A stretch of DNA of 64,000 nucleotides, from the NCBI GenBank assembly GCA_025462735.1, contig JAOAPC010000020.1, positions 161,421-225,420 of the forward strand. Direction: 5' to 3'. This document shows, piece by piece, positions 52,783 to 61,796 of the stretch. A model generated the notes under the pieces. It was not told where the DNA came from and did no database searches. It was given only the letters and a program-made list of their open reading frames with translations. Positions within the stretch are counted from its first letter, which is position 1; every line of letters starts with the position of its first letter. The position numbers and the translations under genes were made by a program. The DNA comes from Acidobacteriaceae bacterium (GTDB lineage: Bacteria > Acidobacteriota > Terriglobia > Terriglobales > Acidobacteriaceae).

Positions 52783-53772
52783 TTACTGCGGCGTTTTGGC
52801 TGCCAGAGTATAGAAGTCGTAGCGGACCGTCCAGTGCGCCTCTTTACCAGGCTCAATCTTCAGATGAATGTAAGGCTCGGCCGAAGCGACCGTTGAAATC
52901 GCCCAAAAATTAACCTTCTCGAGCGCCTGGTCGCTTGTTATGTGTACACCGGCCCCGCTCTTTAGGTTCTCAACCTTAAAATCGTAGTCTTTCACGTCGT
53001 TCTGCGATCCGGTCAGCTCCGAAAAAACTCCATTCTTTCCGACCAGCTCGTGGGGAAAATGAATTTCGTTTCCGACAATTTCGGCGCGATCGTTGAAACC
53101 GCGCGTCGCGACCGGAGTGAATTCGAATTTGACCACGATATCCGGCCCGACGACCTCGTGGTCGATTACAAAGAAATTATGGTTGTACTGAGTCGTATCG
53201 ATTGCTTTCTGACCGATGTTCTTCAGTGAGTGCTCCAGCAGAAGTTCCGGCTTGTCCTTCACCAGGCGCACAGTTTTGCGATACACGTACGCATATCCTT
53301 CGTCGGAACGCAGGCGCTGCGTGAACTCGATGCGGTCCTTGTGCTTGCGTATGGTCCATTTTCCGGGATCGACAATGTCATACGTCTCATAAGGGCGGTA
53401 TGCCTTTTCGTCCGGTTTGCGGACCGTGCCAATGCCGATTCGAACAAATGTGCCGCCGACCTTAGCTTCGTCATAGCCGAGGCCCGAGTCGTTTGTCCGA
53501 AACTCTTCCACCGGCCCAGTGATTGCGTCATGAATCTTGGGATCGTGGTGCTCGTACCACCGGCCAAAATACTCGTGTCCCCCGAATTGAAGGCTGGAGA
53601 CAATCCCCGACCAGTCAAACCGCGTGCCCTGGTACGAGCCGTGTTGAGCATCGGGCAGCATAAGTTCCGCGTGAATCAAGCCATTTGAGATCTCGGCCTT
53701 CGGGTAGTCCTGCCCGCTCAGTAAGCAGTTGGAAAAACAGATCATGGTGCACAAATAAAACATCGTTCGCAT
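52783..53772 (-). CDS. exported protein with a galactose-mutarotase-like fold
   Basis: From ATG 53770-53772 (MRTMFYLC), 329 residues with a signal peptide ending at SNCLLSGQ. The rest is a beta-rich supersandwich (LIHAELMLPDAQHGSYQGTRFDWSGIVSSLQFGGHEYFGRWYEHHDP, EFTQRLRSDEGYAYVYRKTVRL, TTQYNHNFFVIDHEVVGPDIVVKFEF, PYIHLKIEPGKEAHWTVRYDFY). The pattern fits aldose 1-epimerase relatives, with candidate His residues in HNFFVIDHE. It may interconvert anomers before oxidation by the PQQ enzymes, which act on one anomer. Convergent with the amidohydrolase, stops 12 bases apart. Confidence 0.78.
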   Translation of the reverse strand: MRTMFYLCTMICFSNCLLSGQDYPKAEISNGLIHAELMLPDAQHGSYQGTRFDWSGIVSSLQFGGHEYFGRWYEHHDPKIHDAITGPVEEFRTNDSGLGYDEAKVGGTFVRIGIGTVRKPDEKAYRPYETYDIVDPGKWTIRKHKDRIEFTQRLRSDEGYAYVYRKTVRLVKDKPELLLEHSLKNIGQKAIDTTQYNHNFFVIDHEVVGPDIVVKFEFTPVATRGFNDRAEIVGNEIHFPHELVGKNGVFSELTGSQNDVKDYDFKVENLKSGAGVHITSDQALEKVNFWAISTVASAEPYIHLKIEPGKEAHWTVRYDFYTLAAKTPQ

Positions 53773-53788
53773 AGCCGAAGTGTAAAGG

Positions 53789-53944
53789 CTAACGAAGGAA
53801 GGTGAAAGCAAATTGATGAAACGCGCTGTTGTCGCAGGTGTCGCTGGCATAATATCGACCAAAGAAGGCGGTGCGAGTCTCGATGATTTGCCCGACCTGT
53901 TTGCACCGTGTCCAATTGCGCCGAAGAAGCTCTGCAATGTCCAT
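53789..53944 (-). pseudogene. possible N-terminal remnant of a tyrosine recombinase
   Basis: From ATG 53942-53944 a 51-codon frame reads MDIAELLRRNWTRCKQVG, then IIETRTAFFGRYYASD, and stops. The second part resembles the opening beta strand of bacterial integrases (a hydrophobic residue, then GRYY or RYY). Nothing after it looks like the arm-binding or catalytic domain. It is divergent from and 85 bases away from the tRNA-Ser half, the usual relation of an integrase to its attachment site. The match is from memory of the pattern only. Confidence 0.3.
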
Positions 53945-54028
53945 GCTGAGTAGCGTATATATGTTGCATACGCAATGAATATTGGATAATAGACAATCGG
54001 TGCTTTGTTTATTGTTGATCGTAAAACC

Positions 54029-54115
54029 GGAGAGATGGCCGAGTGGCTGAAGGCGGCGGTTTGCTAAATGTTTCCAAAAATCCTGACCTGGTTTGTTTTC
54101 AATCGCTTCGCTCGA
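54029..54115 (+). pseudogene. truncated tRNA-Ser 5' half with a non-tRNA tail (copy B)
   Basis: Bases 54029-54068 match tRNA-Ser(GCT): GGAGAG, GGCCGAGTGGCTGAAGGC and GGCGGTTTGCTAAA, with an intact GCT anticodon. The sequence then departs from a tRNA. The tail CCAAAAATCCTGACC and TGTTTTCAA matches the tail of copy A at 26,871-26,903 with a single-base gap. No T-arm or CCA-like 3' end exists downstream. Confidence 0.78.
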
Positions 54116-54289
54116 GTGCATAGCACCGTATCGGCCGCCGCTCGGGCACAGTTGGGATCCATACGCAAAGCGAATACACAATGGCCGGAACACCAGAAGC
54201 AATGTGCTATCAGGCATTGAACTGGGCGAACTGCACTTGCTCCATTCGCATCCCCGCGTGCTTAGTGCAATTTCCTGGCTTACTCCTAG

Positions 54290-54475
54290 AGCGCATGTCT
54301 GAATTACGTCAACCAATGGGTCGCTTGCAGCTGTCCCACCGGCACAGACCCAGACGGTCGCCTGACCTACGACGGTGGCTGGCAAACCAATCGCCCCGCG
54401 CCGATGCACAAGCAATATCTATACGTCGAAAACACCTTCGAGGAACTCGATGCGCCCGGCGAGTGGTTTCCTTGA
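54290..54475 (+). pseudogene. fragment of a right-handed beta-helix protein
   Basis: One frame reads CLNYVNQWVACSCPTG, then YDGGWQTNRPAPMHKQYL and YVENTFEELDAPGEWFP before a stop. The last phrase is typical of secreted parallel beta-helix (polysaccharide-lyase-like or glycosidase-like) proteins, where it continues with LDRxTGxLYY. Here a stop follows; removing one base would let it continue with FLELGKKNY. Upstream the frame stops at 54,287. Only the central strand of the original gene is left. Confidence 0.65.
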
Positions 54476-54524
54476 ACTAGGCAAGAAGAATTACGTAGCT
54501 CCCAAGTGAGCACTCTAAAATACT

Positions 54525-57092
54525 TCACCTCTGGGTAGTCTGCGCGATGCGAATGGCCTTATCTATATCCGGGTCGGCGGGCGTAAGCTTCTTTGCTTCG
54601 AGCAGTTCCCGGAGTCCATCTTTTGTGTCGCCTGAATGGAGGTAGATGAGCCCAAGGTCTTTGTGCAATTGGCCAAGCGCGGTGCACCCGCCGCAGACCT
54701 GGATACCTTCCTTCAATTGTGAAATAGCTTCCGGCCAATCGTGGGCAGCGGCGGAAGCCAACGCGAAGTTCCCTAGAGTCTGGGCCCGATCCATGACTTG
54801 CTTTTGGGACTGCAGCGCTTCGAAGCGGGCTTGAAAACGCTTGGCCTCATCAGGATCGGTTTGCGCCAGTTGGCGGGATAGGTTGTAAAGTGCCTCACCG
54901 TGCTCAGGATTAATCTCAATCACTTTCCGCCATTGCGCGATTGCGCCAGCCCGATCTCCGGCGTGCAGAAGCTCTTGACCAAGCACGAAAAGGGGGTCTG
55001 GATTTTTTGGATCTAGGTTTGCCGACTTCCGAAGTGCCTGAACTGCCGCCGTGGCATCCCCGGCTGATTTTTCGATCAGTCCAAGCAGATACCACGGCTC
55101 CGCATACCGAGGATCAAGACGCACCGCAGTCTCAAGTTCTGGCTTGGCGTCCTGATCGCGCCGCAAGTCGACCAGAACTCGCCCCTTGTTATAGTGCGCG
55201 GGCGCAGAATCGGAGTCCAGTTTCACAGCTTCAGAAAACTCGGTCAGGGCGCCTTCCAGGTTGAACTCGTCAGCGTATGCAATTCCTAGATTCAAATGTG
55301 CGCCTGAAGACTTGGGTTCCAGTTCGACGACCTTCTGGAAATAGCTAATGCCCTCTTCCGTCCGCGTCATGCGCGTGAGTACCATCGCAAGCGCCGTCAG
55401 CGCCTGAGAATTGTCTGCACTGATCTTAAGCGTACTACGTATTGCCTCCTCCGCCTCAGCGAAACGCGATTCGCCAGCAAAGATCAGCCCGAGATTAATG
55501 AATGCCTGCGTGTATTGCGGATTGTTTTCTGTCGCCTGACGGAAAAGTTCTTCTGCTTCTTTGTTTTTCCCTTGCTGCCCATATAGCACACCGAGATTGT
55601 TTTGCGCTTCTGCATAACCCGGGTCCAGAGCAATCGCTGCTTTCAGTTCATTTTCTGCTTCGGCCTCATGCCCAGCCTGAAGGCTCAGAAACCCGAGCTG
55701 GTTATGTGCGCGAGCGATAGTGGAGTCAAGGCTAATGGCTTTTTGTAGTGCCTCGTGCTCTTCCGCAATCTTGCCCAGACGATCAAGGGCTAAGGCCATA
55801 TCGTAGTAGGTGCGCGCATTGGCGGGGTCCTCAGCTAGAGCTTCGCGGTAGAGATCGGCAGCACGCTGATACTCGCCCGCTTGAAAATATTCGTTAGCTT
55901 GGTTGACCTTCGTCCCGGCGACATTCTCTTTAACACCCTGCTCTTTCTTTTGTTGGAAGCCCTCGAGCTCCTCGCGGGCTCTCTGGTCCTGGCCTAGGCT
56001 TCGCAGTACTTGCGCTAATTGAAATCGCGCTTCGCTTGACGCTGGATTCAGCTGTGACGCCTTTTCAAGATGAACTAGTGCCTCCTGCGGCCTTCCAAGT
56101 TTCGCAAGAACAAATCCCAGGTTGTAGCGAGTGTCATAATGGTTTGGATTGAGTACTATCGCCTGACTGAGCAAGTCTTTAGCCGCCGTGTAGTTCCCAA
56201 GTCCGCGGTCAACCACCCCCATCAAGTAAAGGGCGTCAAAGTTATGCGGTTTGCGCCGGAAGTAGTTCTGGATTTCGGGCAACGCCGTTTGGAACTCCGC
56301 CAGGACAATCAACGCCTTGACGTATGAAAGTCTGGTGCTGTCATTGCTCGGATCGAGCCGCAACGCCTCGCGAAATTCATCAACAGCTTGTCGGAACTGA
56401 GATTCCTGCGTGTAGGCAAGGCCCAACCTGCTGTGCCGGTCCGCTGATGAAGGATTTTGTTGTACTAACTCTGCCAGCAGTTTGACGGCTTCCGCCACGT
56501 CACCGTTGCTCGAATATGCCACCGCGAGATCATCCTGAAGCGCGGGATTCACGGGGCAATCTTTCAGATATGCAATTGCGGCAGAATAACGCTTCTCGGC
56601 GATCAACGCTTTCGCAAGCCCGTCTAGAGCAGGTACGGACTTCGGGTCGGATTTCAGAGCAAACTTGAATTCTTCCACTGCGGTATCATTTTGACCCAGC
56701 TCACCCAGCGCCTCTCCAAGAGCAGTGTGTCCCAACGGATCATCGGGCTTTATGCGCACTGCAACTTTCAATTCCCGGGCAGCTCTCGCAGGGTCGTGCT
56801 TTTGCAAAAGTGCCAATGAAAGATTGAAACGCGGCTCCCACGAATTCGGGTCCTGCCGCACAGCAGCTTGAAAAGCAGCGATCGCGCACGATAACTGGTG
56901 CCGCTGGCCGAAGTAGGCACCTAATGCGTCGTATATAGCCGCCGACGGCTGAGTTGTGATGGCCTTCTCCAACTCAGCGGAAGCTTTGCATGCAGCGGGC
57001 ATTTGCGCGAATAGGATCGCGCTGAATGCCTGTACAACCCAGGCGCAGAGAGCAATTCGCGGCCAACGCAACATTCTCAGCAATCTCACCAT
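54525..57092 (-). CDS. exported TPR-repeat protein, about 20 repeats
   Basis: 855 residues with a signal peptide (RIALCAWVVQAFSAILFAQ). The rest is an almost continuous array of tetratricopeptide repeats, each about 34 residues (PDDPLGHTALGEALGELGQNDTAVEEFKFALKSDPKS, DSTIARAHNQLGFLSLQAGHEAEAENELKAAIALDPG, PQYTQAFINLGLIFAGESRFAEAEEAIRSTLKISAD). A Gln/Lys-rich spacer near residues 380-400 divides the array. It should be a periplasmic or surface protein scaffold. It is divergent from the CRTAC1 gene (75 bases between starts), a pairing that is common in Acidobacteria. Confidence 0.9.
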   Translation of the reverse strand: MVRLLRMLRWPRIALCAWVVQAFSAILFAQMPAACKASAELEKAITTQPSAAIYDALGAYFGQRHQLSCAIAAFQAAVRQDPNSWEPRFNLSLALLQKHDPARAARELKVAVRIKPDDPLGHTALGEALGELGQNDTAVEEFKFALKSDPKSVPALDGLAKALIAEKRYSAAIAYLKDCPVNPALQDDLAVAYSSNGDVAEAVKLLAELVQQNPSSADRHSRLGLAYTQESQFRQAVDEFREALRLDPSNDSTRLSYVKALIVLAEFQTALPEIQNYFRRKPHNFDALYLMGVVDRGLGNYTAAKDLLSQAIVLNPNHYDTRYNLGFVLAKLGRPQEALVHLEKASQLNPASSEARFQLAQVLRSLGQDQRAREELEGFQQKKEQGVKENVAGTKVNQANEYFQAGEYQRAADLYREALAEDPANARTYYDMALALDRLGKIAEEHEALQKAISLDSTIARAHNQLGFLSLQAGHEAEAENELKAAIALDPGYAEAQNNLGVLYGQQGKNKEAEELFRQATENNPQYTQAFINLGLIFAGESRFAEAEEAIRSTLKISADNSQALTALAMVLTRMTRTEEGISYFQKVVELEPKSSGAHLNLGIAYADEFNLEGALTEFSEAVKLDSDSAPAHYNKGRVLVDLRRDQDAKPELETAVRLDPRYAEPWYLLGLIEKSAGDATAAVQALRKSANLDPKNPDPLFVLGQELLHAGDRAGAIAQWRKVIEINPEHGEALYNLSRQLAQTDPDEAKRFQARFEALQSQKQVMDRAQTLGNFALASAAAHDWPEAISQLKEGIQVCGGCTALGQLHKDLGLIYLHSGDTKDGLRELLEAKKLTPADPDIDKAIRIAQTTQR

Positions 57093-57166
57093 CTGCTCCC
57101 GCTAGCGCTCCATCGTAGCAGACAAGCGCTGGACCACTTCAGCCCGAATGTTATGATCGCGAAATA

Positions 57167-58948
57167 ATGAGCATGGGACGTTTGGGTGAATGGATTTTTG
57201 GCCAGATTCTTTTTTCGGCAGGCCTAATAACGTTTGCGCTCACTCAGCCCGCGCATGCACAAGGTGTGGCTACGGGAGGTACTGCGGTCCCCGCCCGGCC
57301 GCTTCCTGCCGGAATGAAAGCTCCGGTAGTTGAATATCGGGATATCGCGAAACAAGCAGGCCTTGATGGCGTGAACATCTCCGGTTCAGAAACTTCAAAG
57401 CAGTACATCGTAGAGACTACCGGCAACGGAGTCGCGATCTTCGATTTTGACAATGACGGCCTGCCCGACATTTTTCTGGTCAACTCCGGGTCACTCGACA
57501 AAGACGCCGTCCAGCCGAAGCATTTCCTTTATCACAATCTGGGTGGACTTAAATTCGAAGATGTTACCGATAAGGCGGGAATCAAACTTACCGGATGGGG
57601 ACAGGGAGTCTGTGTCGGCGACGTAGACAACCACGGGTATCCGGATTTGTTCATCACACAATGGGGACAGAGCGTTCTCTATCGAAATCTTGGTAACGGC
57701 ACGTTCAAGGATGAAACCAAGCAGCGGGGTTTGGCTTCGGCAAAGCCGCGCTGGAGCACAGGTTGCGCGTTCCTCGATTTCAACCATGACGGATTTCTGG
57801 ATTTGGTTGTTGTTCACTATGTGGACTTCGACCTGGCCCATACGCCTCATCCTGGCCAGACCAGCCAGTGCCAATGGAAAGGGAAGCCAGTCATGTGCGG
57901 CCCGCGGGGCCTGCCGCCCGAAACGCTCTCGTTCTATCAAAATGACGGACACGGAAACTTCACCGATGTTTCGGATCAGCTCCACATTTCAGGTCCTAGG
58001 AACTACTACGGATTCACTGCGTTGACCGGGGACTTCGACAATGATGGTTGGCCGGACATCTTTGTGGCTTGTGATTCGACGGCGAGCTTGTACTATCACA
58101 ACCTCGGAGGAAAGAGGTTTGAAGAGATCGGCGTCCGGGCTGGCCTTGCGTACAACGAAGATGGACGCGAACAAGCGGGTATGGGCGCTGCCGCCGCTGA
58201 TTTCGACGGTGACGGATTACTCGATATATTCAAGACAAACTTCGCCGACGACACCCACACCATGTACAGGAATCAGGGCGCCAATAATTTCGAAGACGAC
58301 ACTATCGGCTCGGGTCTTGCAGTGAATACAAAGTATCTGGGCTGGGGAACCGCATTCCTTGACTTTGATAATGACGGATGGAAGGACTTAATTGTCGCGA
58401 ATGGTCATGTCTATCCCGAAGTGGATACTGGCCACACCGCCGAAAAGTACAAGGAGCCGCGGCTTCTCTATTGGAACCGTGGTGACGGCCAGTTCTTTGA
58501 TCTCTCTTCGCAGGGCGGTTCGGGCATTACCGATGTTCACTCGTCACGCGGTCTGGCCGTAGGCGATCTGGACAATGACGGGAGCGAAGAAGTCTTAATC
58601 AGCAATATGGGTGAAGCACCGTCCCTGCTAAAAAACTTTGCAGATAACGGGAATTCGCTGCTGGTGCGCGCTCTCACCTCCGCGCGAGATGCTATTGGCG
58701 CGCGCATCACCGTCACTGCTGGGGGGCACAAACAAATTGACGAAGTGCGCAGCGGCGGCTCCTACATCTCACAAAATGATCTTCGCCTGCACTTTGGCCT
58801 TGGCAGCGCCAGCACAGCGGACATATCAGTCCGCTGGCTTGACGGCAAAGTGGAAAATTTCAAGTCGGCAGCGGCGGGGCAAATTCTGACAATCGAAGAA
58901 GGCAAAGGGATTGTGCGTACACAGCATTACAGTTCCTCAAAAAAATGA
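57167..58948 (+). CDS. secreted CRTAC1-family protein (FG-GAP repeats plus ASPIC/UnbV domain)
   Basis: 593 residues with a signal peptide (FGQILFSAGLITFALTQPAHA). Seven FG-GAP/VCBS-like repeats carry calcium-binding loops of the DxDxDG type (FDFDNDGLPDIFLVNSG, LDFNHDGFLDLVVVHY, GDFDNDGWPDIFVACDS, ADFDGDGLLDIFKTNF, LDFDNDGWKDLIVANG). The C-terminal 90 residues form the ASPIC/UnbV domain (GARITVTAGGHKQIDEVRSGGSYISQNDLRLHFGLG). It is likely an extracellular, calcium-stabilised propeller. Role unknown; it shares a promoter region with the divergent TPR gene. A weak TGTTATGATC site (57,149) lies in front of it. Confidence 0.92.
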   Translation: MSMGRLGEWIFGQILFSAGLITFALTQPAHAQGVATGGTAVPARPLPAGMKAPVVEYRDIAKQAGLDGVNISGSETSKQYIVETTGNGVAIFDFDNDGLPDIFLVNSGSLDKDAVQPKHFLYHNLGGLKFEDVTDKAGIKLTGWGQGVCVGDVDNHGYPDLFITQWGQSVLYRNLGNGTFKDETKQRGLASAKPRWSTGCAFLDFNHDGFLDLVVVHYVDFDLAHTPHPGQTSQCQWKGKPVMCGPRGLPPETLSFYQNDGHGNFTDVSDQLHISGPRNYYGFTALTGDFDNDGWPDIFVACDSTASLYYHNLGGKRFEEIGVRAGLAYNEDGREQAGMGAAAADFDGDGLLDIFKTNFADDTHTMYRNQGANNFEDDTIGSGLAVNTKYLGWGTAFLDFDNDGWKDLIVANGHVYPEVDTGHTAEKYKEPRLLYWNRGDGQFFDLSSQGGSGITDVHSSRGLAVGDLDNDGSEEVLISNMGEAPSLLKNFADNGNSLLVRALTSARDAIGARITVTAGGHKQIDEVRSGGSYISQNDLRLHFGLGSASTADISVRWLDGKVENFKSAAAGQILTIEEGKGIVRTQHYSSSKK

Positions 58949-59025
58949 GCTCCATATATATAGCGCTCCGGCATCACTCGTCGCAACCAAGCCTCGCCGG
59001 ATGCACGGTTATCGCGATGTTTCAC

Positions 59026-60813
59026 TTAGGACTTCGCGATCAGTCTCAATCCTTCTCCTTCTGGGTCATTGCGCACTGCGCAGGGCGCGTCAAAGTACAT
59101 CGTTGCCCGCCGCTCCGAAGTGTATGCCGGCCAATGCGGCAGACCGTTGTGATTAGGATTTCCTGTTCGGGCAAAATTCACCCAGGCAGTACTGATTTGC
59201 TTCGATAGGAGCAACGCCTCTGTGGTGCCCCCACTGTAATGATCGCAAAGTTCAGCATTGTCGAAAGTGAATGCTATTTCTGCCGCGTGAAACGAACCAG
59301 GACGGCCATCCAGTACCGGCGTGCGCCAACAATAAACATAAGAGTACGCAGGTGCAGTACCCAATGCGGCCTTCCTAGTCGCCTGCTCGAAGGCAGGACG
59401 GCGAAAAGGAGCCGCTGCAATTGTGGCGTATAGGTCGAAGGGCGTCGCTTCAGGATAATCTCGTCTGTAAGCGTCGATGATCTCCTTGGCGCGGTCGCCG
59501 AATTCCTCACCCACCAATCTGTGGACTTCTTCTATCCGCATGGCGTTCACATCGGCGCGGTCAAGTCCGCTTATGGCCTCATGGAGATTTGTGCCAGTGA
59601 GCAAGGGAACGTCCGCTGATATCTCGGGAGCTCCCGGATCGAATGGATGGCGGGGAAGAATGCTGCCGTCCACCGTCGGACCCCAGTTGTCTTCATCGTA
59701 CACTTCACGAAGAGAATATTTGTGCGGGGGCATTTTCTTCATTGCTTCCGCAGCAGCACCCGAAAGCCGATCAACTGGAATTTTCTGCAGTTCGTTTACT
59801 TGTGACTTGGAGAAGCCGAGCTCTGCTATCACCAACTCAGCCAATTGTCCGGAGTAGTCAGGAGAGAGCGCTTTTAGAAAGGGGCCACTCTGCACAATCG
59901 CGCGATGAAACAAGCCTTTGGCCGCTGGCATAGCCATAAGTGCGATGACTTTGCCTCCCCCGCCAGACTGACCGAAGATAGTTACATTACTGGCATCGCC
60001 GCCAAAATTCGCGATGTTATCGCGGACCCACTCCAAGACAGCGACTATATCGAGCATCCCAACGTTGGCAGCAGTGGCATATTCTTCTCCTCCCAGGTGA
60101 CCGAGGTTGAGATAGCCATAAACGTTCAGACGATGGTTGTGAGTGACTACGACAACGTCGTGATTGCGGGCGAGACTTTCGCCATCGTAGGAAAGAAGGT
60201 CGTGTCCGCTGCCCGCCGTGAACCCTCCGCCATGCATGTAGACCATGACCGGGCGTTTGCGTGACGAATTAATCTCCGGCGCCCAAAGGTTGACACGCAA
60301 ACAGTCCTCTCCAGGCACAGTTAGAAACGCACCGCGATGCAGCACGAATGCATCTTCGTCGTGGTTCGCCAGGTTTCCGCCATCAGTATCAAAGTGCGCG
60401 GAGTCCTGGTATGGACAAATACGGCCATACTGCAGCGCGTTGCGGATTCCCGTCCACGGTTCAGGCTTGACTGGCGGCATGAAGCGCCTGGCGCCAGCGG
60501 TTGAGGCGCCATATGGTACGCCTTTGAAAATGTAGACGCCGTTCCGCTTGAAGCCGCGGATTTTTCCAGAGGTCGTTTCGGCAACCGTCGCGGCGTCAGA
60601 AGCGATAACCAAGCTGCGACCGCAACCGCCTGTTACAGGTTTTATTTTCGACGGAGCGTCCGTCATGGGCTCTGCCGCGCTCTTCCGCAAGATGACAGAA
60701 CTCGCTAACCCTGCCCCCAAGGTTGCCATGCCGCCAATGAAGGACCGCCGTTCCTTAAATGCCGAGCCTGAGCCGCGATTTAGTGGCTTTTTCGACGTTC
60801 GCTTCATACGCAT
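59026..60813 (-). CDS. Tat-exported type B carboxylesterase
   Basis: 595 residues. The N-terminus has a twin-arginine motif (ERRSFIGGMATLGAGLASSVIL), so folded export is likely. The alpha/beta-hydrolase fold shows the oxyanion HGGGFTAGSG, the nucleophile Ser in FGQSGGGGK (the GxSxG elbow), an acidic residue in TGTNLHEA and the His in GSFHAAEIAFTFDN. Near the N-terminus, TTSGKIRGFKRNGVYIFKGVPYG is the family signature. It hydrolyses carboxylic esters of unknown kind, perhaps acetyl or feruloyl groups on glycans. Convergent with the CRTAC1 gene. Confidence 0.92.
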   Translation of the reverse strand: MRMKRTSKKPLNRGSGSAFKERRSFIGGMATLGAGLASSVILRKSAAEPMTDAPSKIKPVTGGCGRSLVIASDAATVAETTSGKIRGFKRNGVYIFKGVPYGASTAGARRFMPPVKPEPWTGIRNALQYGRICPYQDSAHFDTDGGNLANHDEDAFVLHRGAFLTVPGEDCLRVNLWAPEINSSRKRPVMVYMHGGGFTAGSGHDLLSYDGESLARNHDVVVVTHNHRLNVYGYLNLGHLGGEEYATAANVGMLDIVAVLEWVRDNIANFGGDASNVTIFGQSGGGGKVIALMAMPAAKGLFHRAIVQSGPFLKALSPDYSGQLAELVIAELGFSKSQVNELQKIPVDRLSGAAAEAMKKMPPHKYSLREVYDEDNWGPTVDGSILPRHPFDPGAPEISADVPLLTGTNLHEAISGLDRADVNAMRIEEVHRLVGEEFGDRAKEIIDAYRRDYPEATPFDLYATIAAAPFRRPAFEQATRKAALGTAPAYSYVYCWRTPVLDGRPGSFHAAEIAFTFDNAELCDHYSGGTTEALLLSKQISTAWVNFARTGNPNHNGLPHWPAYTSERRATMYFDAPCAVRNDPEGEGLRLIAKS

Positions 60814-60919
60814 CGCACTTTTCTATTACTGAAATAGTGTATCTGTCAATAAAAATCGTTCCCGACGCTGACCATTCTTGCAGCACAGCCACTGGACGGC
60901 AACTTGCACGTCGTCTCGC

Positions 60920-61756
60920 TCACAGCCGATAAACTTCCACGGCGGTCGTGCCCAATATTCTCTCTTGCTCGTATTCGGACAGCTGAGAGATACCGCACCG
61001 AACCGTATCCACCCAGCGCTTATAGGAGCTGCCGAGCAGCATTACCGGCCAATCCGACCCGAACATGACTCTCTTTGCTCCGAAGGCTGTCAGAACAATC
61101 TGCAAGTAGGGACCGAGATCCGCTTCTGTCCAGGACTGCCAACGTGCTTCAGTGACTAGGCCCGAAAGCTTGCAAAAGACATTTTCACGTCGCGCCAGTT
61201 CTGTAAGGTTCTCTCTCCATGGGGATATCGTGCCCTCCCTTATTCGGGGCTTCGCAATGTGATCGAGAATAAATATCTGGTTGGGATGGCGGTCAACGAA
61301 TTGAATCGTCTGCGGCAGATGACGCTCAAGTATCAGGAGATCGTAGCGCAGATCAAAGTCTTTCAATAAGTTGATACCGCGGTTGAAGTCTTCGCGCAGA
61401 ACGTACAAGTCATCGGGTTCGTCGTGGAGCACATGCCTCACACTCTTCAACTTGGCGTGCGTGGAGAAGTGTTCCAGATCGCGGTCAACCTTCGGATCGG
61501 TGAGCGCAACCCACCCAACAACACCTCGGATAACCTCGTGACTGCGCGCAAGATCTAGCAGCCATCGAGTTTCCGCCAATGTCTGCCTGGCCTGTACGCT
61601 AACAACGCCCTTAATGTCAGATTCTTCGAGGACCTCCATTAAATCTTGGATCAGGAAGTCACGCCGAAGAAGCCCCATGTTCTCCGAAATCCAGGGATAT
61701 TGGGGAGCGGAATATTTCCATAGGTGATGGTGAGCATCGATCTTGGCGTATGGCAT
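60920..61756 (-). CDS. amidohydrolase family 2, L-fuconolactonase-like
   Basis: 278 residues. Metal- and substrate-binding residues of this TIM barrel are visible: IDAHHHLWKY at the N-terminus, SVRHVLHDEPDD, ILDHIAKP and the catalytic Asp in MFGSDWPVML. This set and spacing are those of the fuconolactonase/2-pyrone-4,6-dicarboxylate lactonase family (COG3618). Together with FucP and the mutarotase directly upstream, the natural reading is opening of L-fucono-1,5-lactone to L-fuconate in the cytoplasm. Last gene of the operon inside this window. Confidence 0.88.
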   Translation of the reverse strand: MPYAKIDAHHHLWKYSAPQYPWISENMGLLRRDFLIQDLMEVLEESDIKGVVSVQARQTLAETRWLLDLARSHEVIRGVVGWVALTDPKVDRDLEHFSTHAKLKSVRHVLHDEPDDLYVLREDFNRGINLLKDFDLRYDLLILERHLPQTIQFVDRHPNQIFILDHIAKPRIREGTISPWRENLTELARRENVFCKLSGLVTEARWQSWTEADLGPYLQIVLTAFGAKRVMFGSDWPVMLLGSSYKRWVDTVRCGISQLSEYEQERILGTTAVEVYRL

Positions 61757-61796
61757 TCGAGGTCCCTAATCGTTGTCAGGTCTGCGAACTCGCCAG

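Larger units (their letters stand above)
53773..54524. other. gene-poor scar region: decayed elements only
   Basis: This 750-base stretch holds no intact gene. It contains a possible integrase fragment (53,789-53,944, minus), a truncated tRNA-Ser (54,029-54,067, plus) with its tail, and the end of a beta-helix protein gene (54,290-54,475, plus). The mix of three unrelated remnants points to past insertion and deletion. Confidence 0.7.

Noticed and set aside
26827..54115. Prophage between the tRNA remnants
   Set aside because: No capsid, terminase, portal or tail genes; the contents are catabolic.
54181..54480. A 99-codon reading frame over the beta-helix remnant
   Set aside because: It is in a different frame from the recognisable peptide, is Arg-rich and has no family pattern.
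54029..54500. Group I intron interrupting tRNA-Ser
   Set aside because: No tRNA 3' half appears within several hundred bases downstream of either copy, so splicing could not restore a tRNA.
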